48,189 nucleotides of DNA from positions 1 to 48,189 of the forward strand of contig JALHPV010000016.1 in NCBI GenBank assembly GCA_022842285.1, given 5' to 3'. Both the position numbers and the translations under genes were made by a program. A model generated the notes under the pieces. That model worked only from the letters and a program-made list of their open reading frames with translations. It ran no database searches and was not told the origin of the DNA. Position 1 is the stretch's first letter, and each line of letters opens with the position of its first letter. This DNA is from Kofleriaceae bacterium (GTDB lineage Bacteria > Myxococcota_A > Polyangia > Haliangiales > Haliangiaceae). Below, piece by piece: positions 41,456 through 48,189 of the stretch.

Positions 41456-41480
41456 TCAGGCAACCGAGCGGCAATTGCCC

Positions 41481-42248
41481 TCAGGGGAGGGTTGGCGGGC
41501 GGCGACGGATCGATGCGGGGGCGCCCGGATCGGGCTCGAGCATGGGGAGCAGATTGGACAGCTCGCGCGCCACCTGGCGACAGCGATGGCGAACGAAGTC
41601 CGTGGCGTATGGATCGGCGAGCAGCACGACGAGCGAGGCGTCGTACCAGAAGCTCATCGCGTACGCGTCGGGATCGATGACCTCGCCGTGCGAGCTCCCC
41701 GGAGCGTGCGTGGCGAGGGCGCGGCGCGAGAGAAAGGGCCACCGGGTGCCCTCGAGCTCGTCGGGTTCGCGCGCCGCGGCCACGAGCTGCGTCCCGCGAA
41801 TACAGAACGCATTGGTCGCGCGGTCGATGCTCGCGAGCGCCTGCAGAAAGTGCACGATGCGCTCGGTGATCCGGTCCCGCGTGATCGGGGCGGATGCCGA
41901 GGTGCCCGACGTGACCGCCACCTCGGGGAGGCGCATCACGTCCCAGCGGCGCCGGATGCTGCGGAGCTGCCGCGTGACCCGATCGAAGGCGGCCTCGAGA
42001 TCGACGATGGGGCCGGTGGACTCGTTGCCGCCATCGCCAGAAGCGGCCATATCCGCCGGCTCCTTGGGCGTGCGCGTGGGGAGCTCGACGCGCAAGAACT
42101 CGCCGCCACCGAGTGCGAGCGTCCGCGCCGGGACGCCGGTGCGGATCGATTCGTCGTCGGAGACGATACGCGCCGACAGCGCATGGGTCTCGTCCACGAG
42201 CTGCTTCAGCGCCTCGCGGACCTCGTCGGCAATCTCTCGCTCGCTCAC
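41481..42248 (-). CDS. Unknown protein, possible Roadblock/LC7-like domain
   Basis: 255 residues from GTG 42248, whose GTGA overlaps the TGA of the preceding gene. An N-terminal helix is followed by a variable Gly/Asp-rich linker and a C-terminal domain (about 120-240) with FCIRGTQLVAAAREPDELEGTRW, a long loop and AMSFWYDASLVVLLADPYATDFVRHRC. The alternating strand-helix pattern resembles Roadblock/LC7 domains, which in myxobacteria act on Ras-like GTPases such as MglA. This is a weak fold impression. Last gene of the cutA-lysC unit. Confidence 0.7.
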   Translation of the reverse strand: MSEREIADEVREALKQLVDETHALSARIVSDDESIRTGVPARTLALGGGEFLRVELPTRTPKEPADMAASGDGGNESTGPIVDLEAAFDRVTRQLRSIRRRWDVMRLPEVAVTSGTSASAPITRDRITERIVHFLQALASIDRATNAFCIRGTQLVAAAREPDELEGTRWPFLSRRALATHAPGSSHGEVIDPDAYAMSFWYDASLVVLLADPYATDFVRHRCRQVARELSNLLPMLEPDPGAPASIRRRPPTLP

Positions 42249-42919
42249 GGCAGCACCGTGGTGACGATCGACGTCGTGGGCTGCGGGAAGAACAGGTAGT
42301 TCGCGATCGACGGCACGAGCGAGCCCAGGCCGTACGTGGCGGGCCAGCTGCCGGCGTGGAAGTTGTTCGGCGCGTGCGCGATCTCGCCGAAGTCGACGTG
42401 CAGCAAGTTGTAGACGGGCAGGATCCCGACGAGCTTCTGCATGCGCGAGAGCAGTGGCGCGTCGTACACGCCGGCCCGCGGCGCCTCGCGGATCACGCCG
42501 TTCTCGACCTCGATGGCGACCTGCTGCACGGCGGCCAGGTGCGCGCGCTGGCTGACCACCACGCGCAAGTAGAGCTCGCTGATCCGCTCGCTCTTGGCCC
42601 ACTCCTCGGGGACGGGCACACCGTGATCGCGGACCTGCACGATGCACGGCGTGCGGCCCATGCAGAGCACATAGATGAAGTCGCAGGGCTCGCTGTCATC
42701 GCCCTCGCGGACGAACGTCGCGCCGTTCAGCGCGGTGGCGAGCTCGTCGGCGAGCGCGTACAGCTCGTCGGTGGGCAGGCCCGACGGCCCGGTCTCGATC
42801 GGCTCCCCCCACGTGCGCGACGGGTAGAGGCGCTCGAGCGTCGACTCGACCTCCTCCATCATCGAGCCCTTGCGATGATCGCAGCCCGACTTCCCTTTGC
42901 AGTTCGTGCACCCGCCCAT
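42245..42919 (-). CDS. Unknown protein with N-terminal Cys cluster
   Basis: 224 residues. The N-terminus GCTNCKGKSGCDHRKG has Cys4, Cys7, Cys13 and His15, spaced like a metal- or iron-sulfur-binding site, and there is no signal peptide. The middle has several strands (CDFIYVLCMGRTPCIVQV, LYLRVVVSQRAHLAAVQQVAIEV), and a hydrophobic C-terminus (NYLFFPQPTTSIVTTVLP) ends the protein. No known family is recognised. It begins 9 nt after lysC and is coupled by a 4-nt overlap to the next gene, so the pair is almost certainly made together. Confidence 0.78.
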   Translation of the reverse strand: MGGCTNCKGKSGCDHRKGSMMEEVESTLERLYPSRTWGEPIETGPSGLPTDELYALADELATALNGATFVREGDDSEPCDFIYVLCMGRTPCIVQVRDHGVPVPEEWAKSERISELYLRVVVSQRAHLAAVQQVAIEVENGVIREAPRAGVYDAPLLSRMQKLVGILPVYNLLHVDFGEIAHAPNNFHAGSWPATYGLGSLVPSIANYLFFPQPTTSIVTTVLP

Positions 42920-42928
42920 GGTGATCGC

Positions 42929-44173
42929 TCAGAGGCCGGTACGCTCGCTGGGCGGCAGGGACAGGCCGAAGCCATCGTGGAGGGCGCGCACCGCCAGCTC
43001 GGCGTACTTGCGCGCGATGACGCACGAGATCTTGATCTCGCTCGTCGAGATGAGCTGGATGTTGATGTTCTCGTTCGCGAGGAGCTGGAACATCGTCTTC
43101 GCGACGCCGGCGTGCGAGCGCATGCCGACACCGACGACGGAGACCTTTGCGATCTCGTCGTCGGACTGGATGCGCTCGCCGTTCTTCCCGACGAGGTCGG
43201 GGACAGACGCCTTCAGGATGTCGACGGCGCGCTTCCGGTCACCGCGCGGGACCGTGAACGTGAGATCCGTGGTGCCGTCGTAGGCCTGGTTCTGCACGAT
43301 CATGTCGACGGAGATGTTCTGCTCCGCGAGCGGCGCGAACAGCTTACCGGCGACGCCCGACGTGTCCGGCAGGTCCTCGCAGATGATCTTTGACTCGTCC
43401 TTGGCAACGGTGACGCCGGCGACGACGACTTTCTCCATGTCAGTCTCCTCGGGAACGACCCAGGTGCCCTGGGCATCGGAAAAGCTCGAGCGGACGTGAA
43501 TCGGAACGCCGTGGCGCATCCCCATCTCGACCGAGCGAATCTGCAGAACCTTGGCGCCAAGCGACGCGAGCTCGAGCATCTCCTCGTAGCTGATGCGATC
43601 GATCTTGCGGGCGTTCGGGACGTCGCGCGGATCCGTCGTGTAGACGCCGTCGACGTCCGTGTAGATCTCGCAGACGTCGGCCTTGAGCGCGGCCGCGATC
43701 GCGACGCCGGTGGTGTCAGAGCCACCGCGCCCGAGGGTGGTGATGTTGCCGCTCTCGTCGACGCCCTGGAAGCCGGCGATGACCGCGATCTCGCCGGCGG
43801 CGAGCGCGTCCCGGATGGGCTGGCCATCGATCGAGACGATGCGGGCGCGCGCGAACGAGCTGTCCGTCACGATCTTGCACTGGTGCCCGAGGAAGGACCG
43901 CGCTTTGCCGCCGGCCTTGCGGATGGCGAGGGCGACGAGGCCGACCGACACCTGCTCGCCAGTCGACACGATGACGTCGACCTCGCGGTCGTTGGGATCG
44001 TCATGGAGCTGACGCGTCAGGTCGAGCAGGCGATTGGTCTCGCCCGACATGGCCGAAACGACGACCGCGACCTGATGCCCCTGACGCGCCGTGGCGAGGC
44101 AGCGCTCGGCCACCTTCTGCATGCGCTCGATCGAGCCGACGGAGGTCCCGCCGTACTTCTGGACTACTAGCAC
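42929..44173 (-). CDS. lysC: Aspartate kinase
   Basis: 414 residues from GTG 44173. It phosphorylates aspartate, the first step to lysine, methionine and threonine. Motifs: KYGGTSVG at the N-terminus, [22 protein letters not shown] in the catalytic region, and [12 protein letters not shown]. Two C-terminal ACT domains (from about 265) suggest feedback control by end-product amino acids. The size and lack of a fused homoserine dehydrogenase fit a monofunctional LysC. It follows cutA by 10 nt. Confidence 0.96.
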   Translation of the reverse strand: MLVVQKYGGTSVGSIERMQKVAERCLATARQGHQVAVVVSAMSGETNRLLDLTRQLHDDPNDREVDVIVSTGEQVSVGLVALAIRKAGGKARSFLGHQCKIVTDSSFARARIVSIDGQPIRDALAAGEIAVIAGFQGVDESGNITTLGRGGSDTTGVAIAAALKADVCEIYTDVDGVYTTDPRDVPNARKIDRISYEEMLELASLGAKVLQIRSVEMGMRHGVPIHVRSSFSDAQGTWVVPEETDMEKVVVAGVTVAKDESKIICEDLPDTSGVAGKLFAPLAEQNISVDMIVQNQAYDGTTDLTFTVPRGDRKRAVDILKASVPDLVGKNGERIQSDDEIAKVSVVGVGMRSHAGVAKTMFQLLANENINIQLISTSEIKISCVIARKYAELAVRALHDGFGLSLPPSERTGL

Positions 44174-44183
44174 GGCGCCGAAA

Positions 44184-44507
44184 CTACACTTGTTCGCCGA
44201 CCCACGCGAGGTAGGACGCAGCCCCTGCGGCCACGTCCAGCGCGAGGATCTCGGGCACTTCGTACGGGTGCAGAGCCCGGAGGCGTTCGGCCAGCGCGTC
44301 GTAGCGATCGGCCGTGGTCTTGATGAGCGCGAGGACCTCGGGCTCGTCGTGGACCGTGCCCTGCCAGCGGTAGATGGACCGGATGGCGGGGAGAACATTC
44401 ACGCACGCGCAGAGTCGTTCCTCGACGAGCGTGCGGGCGATGGAGGCGGCGACGTCGGAACTCGGAAGCGTCGAGAGGACGATCCGGACGTCAGCGGCCG
44501 TGGTCAT
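44184..44507 (-). CDS. cutA: CutA1 divalent-cation tolerance protein
   Basis: 107 residues matching the CutA1 family ([45 protein letters not shown]). CutA1 trimers have been linked to copper or divalent-cation tolerance in E. coli, although the direct role remains unclear. The ATG follows the CGDGxC lipoprotein stop by 3 nt and lysC by 10 nt downstream, so it is inside an operon-like run. Confidence 0.93.
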   Translation of the reverse strand: MTTAADVRIVLSTLPSSDVAASIARTLVEERLCACVNVLPAIRSIYRWQGTVHDEPEVLALIKTTADRYDALAERLRALHPYEVPEILALDVAAGAASYLAWVGEQV

Positions 44508-44510
44508 GGC

Positions 44511-45098
44511 CTACGGGCAGTCGGACGCGCAGATATCAGCGTCCTCGTCGGCATCGCAGGTGCCGTCGGGCGCGCCGCCGGTGCAACCGATGTCGCCGAG
44601 GCCACCACCACCGCCGCCACCGAGGATGCACTCCTGGCACGACGTCTCGTCGAGGCCCGGGGGGCACGCGCCGAGCCCGAGGAGGCACGGCAGGCACTCG
44701 TTCGGGTCGGCCGGACAGCTGCCCGATCCACCCGAGCAGTCACCCGGGCACGAGCCCGGGGTCTCACCCGCCGCCGTGTTACAGGTCCCGTCACCGCAGA
44801 CGGCGCTCGGCGTGCAATCGCTCGGGCACGACGCCTGGGTCTCACCCCCGCCACACGTGCCGTCACCGCAGGTCGCCGCCGCGCCGCAGTCGGCCGAGCA
44901 GCTCGCGAGCTCCGACGACGCACAGGTGCCGTCGCCGCAGACGGGGAGCGGCGTCGAGTCGTCGCTCTGGCTGTCGTCGGTGTTGTCGTCGGTCGTCTGA
45001 CCGTCGTCATCATCGTCCGTCGGAGCGCCGTCCCCCCACGCGCAGGCCGAAACCATCCCGAGCGCGCACGCGAATGCCACAGCCAGTGTGTTCCTCAT
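44511..45098 (-). CDS. Lipoprotein with CGDGxC disulfide repeats
   Basis: 195 residues. A lipoprotein signal with Cys19 (MVSAC), then an Asp/Thr-rich linker, then three complete repeats of the form CGDGTC(x)nC(x)nDC (near 54-72, 82-96 and 105-125). A degenerate fourth copy near the C-terminus ends in DGTCDADEDADICASDCP. A glycine run (GGGGGGG) lies before it. Such repeats are frequent in myxobacterial surface proteins; each likely folds around disulfides and perhaps Ca2+. The role is unknown. It lies 80 nt past recG. Confidence 0.85.
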   Translation of the reverse strand: MRNTLAVAFACALGMVSACAWGDGAPTDDDDDGQTTDDNTDDSQSDDSTPLPVCGDGTCASSELASCSADCGAAATCGDGTCGGGETQASCPSDCTPSAVCGDGTCNTAAGETPGSCPGDCSGGSGSCPADPNECLPCLLGLGACPPGLDETSCQECILGGGGGGGLGDIGCTGGAPDGTCDADEDADICASDCP

Positions 45099-45178
45099 CG
45101 CGGCGCATCGTACTGAAGACGAATCGGCGATCAACCGGAAACGTCGCGCTGTCGTGATTTCTGCGTCACCTGGCGCGA

Positions 45179-47467
45179 TCAACCCGCTTCGGCGCCATAC
45201 ACATGACGTGCAACTCGGCGCGCAATCGCCCTGCGCAACGGGGCGTGCTCGGGGGCCGTCAGCTCGGGATCCTCGTCGAGGATTCGCTCCGCATGCCCCC
45301 GCGCTTCGAGGAGCAGGGCGGTGTGGGCGGCGAGGTCGCCGAACCGCAGCCGCGGAATGCCCGCCTGGCGGGGGCCAAGCAGCTCGCCCGGTCCGCGGAT
45401 CAACAGGTCCTCCTCCGCGATCCGGAATCCATCGGTGGTCTGCTCGATGATCGAGAGTCGCGACTCTGCATCGTCGCCGAGGCCGCCCTGGCTGAGGAGG
45501 ATGCACTGGCCGGGACGAGCGCCGCGCCCGACGCGCCCGCGCAGCTGATGCAGCTGGGCGAGCCCGAAGCGATCGGCGTCGTAGATGACGATGAGCGTCG
45601 CTTCGGGGACATCGACGCCGACCTCGATCACGGTGGTCGCGACGAGGACGTCGAGCTCGCCGGCCTTGAAGGCGCGCATCGTGCGGTCGCGTTCCTCGTT
45701 GTCGAGGCGCGCGTGGAGGAGACCGACGCGGACGGCGGGGAGCGCTTTCTGATAGCCGCGCGCGGTGTCGGTCGCGTTGGTGAGCACGCGCCCATTCATC
45801 GCCCCCGCGTCCTCGGTCGCCTCGACCTTCGGGCACACGATGTACACGCGCTCACCGGCCGCGACGCGCTCGGCGACGAGCTTCAGGGCCCCGCTGTGCC
45901 CCTTCGCGCCCGTCGCGTGCTTGGTGGTGATGGGCGTGCGGCCTGGCGGCAGCTCGTCGAGGATGCTGGTGTCGAGATCACCGTAGGCGGTCAACGCGAG
46001 CGTGCGCGGGATGGGGGTCGCCGTCATGACGAGGAGGTGCGGGGCGCCCTGCCCGTCTCCCTTGTCGCGGAGGCGGGCGCGCTGGGCGACGCCGAAGCGG
46101 TGCTGCTCGTCGATGATGACGAGTCCGAGCGCGTGGAAGCCGACGCCCTCGGCGAGGAGCGCGTGCGTGCCGACGAGGACGTCGATCTGACCGCCGGCGA
46201 GGAGCGAGAGCAGAGAGGCGCGAATGCCCTTGGGCGTCGAAGCGGTGAGGAGCTCGATGCGGAGGCCCGTCCAGCGCTTCCACGTCTCGAAGTGCTGTTC
46301 CGCCAGCAGCTCGGTCGGGGCCATCACCGCGGTCTGGCGACCGGCGCGGGAGACTTGCAAGGCCGCCGCGAACGCCACGGCCGTCTTGCCCGAGCCGACA
46401 TCGCCCTGGAGCAGCCGGTTCATCGGCGTGGTCTGCGCGAGGTCGCCGCCGACCTCCGCGACGGCGCGATGCTGGGCCTTCGTCAGCTTGAACGGGATGG
46501 TCCGGGCGAGCTCGTCGAAGAAGCCCGGCTTCATCGGGCACGCGACGGCGACGTCGCTGCGTCGCTCGCGGCGGCGCATGGCCACGGACACCCCGAGGGA
46601 GAACAGCTCGCCGAACGCCAACCGGCGCTGCCACACACTCGTCCCGGCGTTGAGGGACTCGAGGACCTCCGGCGCGACGTCGCCGGGCGGCGCGTGCAGC
46701 ATCGCGAGGGTCGCGGGGAGACTGGGGAGCTGCGCGGCCTGTTCGATGTGTGCGGGTACGCCGTCCTCGGCGGATGCCCCGACGCGCGCGTTCGCCGCCG
46801 CGCAGGCCGAGCGAAGGCGTGCGGCCGGAACGCCGGGCACGTCGGGATAGCGCGGGATGACCTGCGGGACATCCTTCGCGCTGCCCTCGATCGAACCGCG
46901 CCGCCCTTCGGCGCCGCTACTCTCGAGCGTGGGCTCGCTCGTGATTCCGAGCACGTCGGGATTCGCCAACTCGGGGTGTCCGCCGCGGCGCTTCATCACG
47001 CCCGAGAGCACGACGCGGCTCCCCGGTGGCATCCGCTTCTCGATGCCGGCCCACACGTTGAACCAGCGCACGACAACGCCGCCTTCGATCCGGACTTCGG
47101 CCCAGCGGCGCCCGCGGGCGAAGATCATGCGCGCGGAGATGACCGCCCCGATGAACGTGACGCGATCGCCGTCGGCGACGTCGTCGAGGCTGGTCGAGGC
47201 GCGAGCGCCGCGTACGTCGTCGTAGCGGCGCGGCAAAACCCACAACAAGTCTTCGACGGTGACGAGGTTCTTCTCGGCGAGCGCTTCGGCGAAGGCGGGG
47301 CCGATGCCGGGCAGCGAGTGTGTCGGCGCGGCCATCGGATCGAGGTTCTCGTCGAGGGCAGGCTTGGGCTTCGCGGCGCGCTTCTTCTTGGGGGCCAGCG
47401 ATGGATCGCGCAGCGCGAGTCGTTGCTGCCGAGCAGCTTCGATCGCCTTGGCGACGTCGGGGTCCAC
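45179..47467 (-). CDS. recG: ATP-dependent DNA helicase RecG
   Basis: 762 residues. RecG reverses stalled replication forks and branch-migrates Holliday junctions. An N-terminal wedge/OB region (about 50-180, beginning LPGIGPAFAEALAEKNLVTVEDLLWVLPRRYDD) precedes the helicase core with Walker A GDVGSGKT (355-362), MAPTELLAEQH, IIDEQHRFGV, MTATPIPRTL, VIEVGVDVPEA and QLRGRVGRG. A lysine-rich N-terminal extension of about 45 residues precedes the first domain. The start is ATG 47467; upstream is non-coding. Confidence 0.96.
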   Translation of the reverse strand: MDPDVAKAIEAARQQRLALRDPSLAPKKKRAAKPKPALDENLDPMAAPTHSLPGIGPAFAEALAEKNLVTVEDLLWVLPRRYDDVRGARASTSLDDVADGDRVTFIGAVISARMIFARGRRWAEVRIEGGVVVRWFNVWAGIEKRMPPGSRVVLSGVMKRRGGHPELANPDVLGITSEPTLESSGAEGRRGSIEGSAKDVPQVIPRYPDVPGVPAARLRSACAAANARVGASAEDGVPAHIEQAAQLPSLPATLAMLHAPPGDVAPEVLESLNAGTSVWQRRLAFGELFSLGVSVAMRRRERRSDVAVACPMKPGFFDELARTIPFKLTKAQHRAVAEVGGDLAQTTPMNRLLQGDVGSGKTAVAFAAALQVSRAGRQTAVMAPTELLAEQHFETWKRWTGLRIELLTASTPKGIRASLLSLLAGGQIDVLVGTHALLAEGVGFHALGLVIIDEQHRFGVAQRARLRDKGDGQGAPHLLVMTATPIPRTLALTAYGDLDTSILDELPPGRTPITTKHATGAKGHSGALKLVAERVAAGERVYIVCPKVEATEDAGAMNGRVLTNATDTARGYQKALPAVRVGLLHARLDNEERDRTMRAFKAGELDVLVATTVIEVGVDVPEATLIVIYDADRFGLAQLHQLRGRVGRGARPGQCILLSQGGLGDDAESRLSIIEQTTDGFRIAEEDLLIRGPGELLGPRQAGIPRLRFGDLAAHTALLLEARGHAERILDEDPELTAPEHAPLRRAIARRVARHVYGAEAG

Positions 47468-47840
47468 CCGGCGACGCTAGCAGCAAGCGGCGTCATCGAC
47501 GGTGGTTGTTCGTTGAAGTCGACGGGAGAGATCTCAGCGCTGCTGAGTGGCGCCTCTCGTCGGTGGGGGCCGCGTGCGGAACGGCGGGGGCGCGGTTCTC
47601 GTCGGGACAGCAGGGGCGCCGCGCACGCCGCTGTGCGCAGGCCCACGGGCCGAGCGCCGGTGGATCGGCGCCCGCGTGTCGCGTCGCCGCCCGCACGTGC
47701 TTCGCGCCGAGCCTGCGCGCGTCAAGCATAGAGCGCTCGTCACGGGGCCCGCGCAGCGGCCCGCTGCGGACGCTCCCCCGCCGCCCCTCCTCCGGGCCAG
47801 GTGCCTGGGGGCTGGAGAAGAGTCGCCGGTCACCGCGCCC
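47468..47840. other. Intergenic region, no gene seen
   Basis: 373 nt between recG and the repeat array. Frames on both strands are present but have no domain-like sequence or coding bias. Presumably holds the recG promoter, which could not be identified by eye. Confidence 0.55.
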
Positions 47841-48189
47841 CTTCGTCACTCTTCGTCCCTTGGGGGACGTGGCCCGCCTTCGTCACCCCGCCGCCGTCGT
47901 CACCCGCACCGCCCTCGTCACCGCGACACCCTCGTCACCCGCGAAGCCCTCGTCACCCCCGCCGCCGTCGTCACCCGCAAAGCCCTCGTCACCCGCGAAG
48001 CCCTCGTCACCCGCGAAGCCCTCGTCACCCCGCCGCCGTCGTCACCCGCACGAACGTCGCTCCTCGTCCCCTGGGGGACGTGCCCGCCCTCGTCACCCGC
48101 ACGAACCTCGTCGCTCCTCGTCCCCTGGGGGACGTGCCCGCCCTCGTCACCCCCGCCGCCCTCGTCACCCGCGTCACCCCCGCCGCCCT
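47841..48189. repeat. 18-bp/54-bp tandem repeat array at the window edge
   Basis: The 18-bp unit ccctcgtcacccgcgaag and close variants begin at 47929, 47947, 47965, 47983 and 48001 in phase. A longer unit containing cctcgtcccctgggggacg occurs at 48057-48098 and again at 48111-48152, a 54-bp period (three 18-bp units), with an imperfect earlier copy from 47841. In one plus-strand frame the units read PSSPAK; in one minus-strand frame GDEGFA. Single-base changes shift the frame, for example near 48030, so it is probably not coding. The array runs off the window end. Confidence 0.85.

Noticed and set aside
41470-41479. GGCAATTGCC palindrome between convergent genes as a terminator
   Set aside because: Only five base pairs with no loop and no T run; such short palindromes are common.
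40558-42264. A 568-residue plus-strand frame spanning the endopeptidase and the 255-residue gene
   Set aside because: It runs out of frame through two genes that each show clear signals; composition is shadow-like.
45203-47731. An 842-residue plus-strand frame opposite recG
   Set aside because: Antisense by-product of recG codon bias.
47841-48189. CRISPR array
   Set aside because: Units are directly adjacent with no unique spacers of constant length, and no cas gene is present.

Overview
The window is GC-rich, gene-dense bacterial DNA from what looks like a myxobacterium (Myxococcota; perhaps the Haliangiales/Kofleriaceae side, inferred from gene content, not from a marker gene). Pointers are the very high G+C with strong third-position bias, many lipoproteins of unknown function, a bacteriophytochrome hybrid kinase, an NtrC-type activator, sigma-factor fusions and a lipoprotein with CGDGxC disulfide repeats. 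No rRNA, tRNA, CRISPR array, transposase, integrase or phage gene was seen, so this reads as ordinary chromosome, not an island.

Layout. 1-283: a tandem-repeat block just past the stop of an astacin-type metalloprotease lipoprotein (284-1909, minus). 2191-4605: a hybrid histidine kinase ending in a degenerate GGDEF domain. 7239-4632 (minus): a tight SET-domain protein / 6-phosphofructokinase / DUF2804 operon, divergent from asd (7303). 8542-10650: RecQ helicase. 17954-10733 (minus): an LpoA/LivJ-like lipoprotein, pyrF, rlmB, two unknown proteins and a bacteriophytochrome kinase. 18005-19500: a TPR-zincin protein and a GNAT acetyltransferase, convergent with dnaE (23050-19532). 23088-29281 (plus): small lipoprotein, polysaccharide flippase, micro-lipoprotein, PEGA-like membrane protein, a sigma factor fused to membrane segments, a lipoprotein-anchored truncated haemoglobin with an exported partner, and an RBBP9-type hydrolase behind a perfect palindrome.

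34158-29283 (minus): RCK potassium channel, UDP-glucose dehydrogenase, methyltransferase and GT2 glycosyltransferase, the last three overlapping each other, so probably one surface-polysaccharide operon, followed by an unknown membrane protein. 34212-36759 (plus): a BoxD/PaaZ-like aldehyde dehydrogenase, an overlapping atypical methyltransferase and a GlsB-like membrane protein. 37822-36779: cysteine-rich lipoprotein. 38128-41455 (plus): NtrC-type activator, a small DUF4375-like protein and a MepA-like murein endopeptidase lipoprotein. 47467-41481 (minus): recG, CGDGxC lipoprotein, cutA, lysC and two tightly coupled unknown proteins. 47468-48189: non-coding, ending in an 18/54-bp tandem repeat.

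Together the genes cover housekeeping (DNA replication and repair, aspartate-family amino acids, pyrimidine, glycolysis), signalling (two hybrid kinases, an NtrC regulator, an unusual sigma factor) and the cell envelope. The parts least explained by known systems are the sigma-factor/PEGA gene set, the exported truncated globin pair, the SET-PFK-DUF2804 operon, the pair downstream of lysC, and the two repeat arrays at the window ends.
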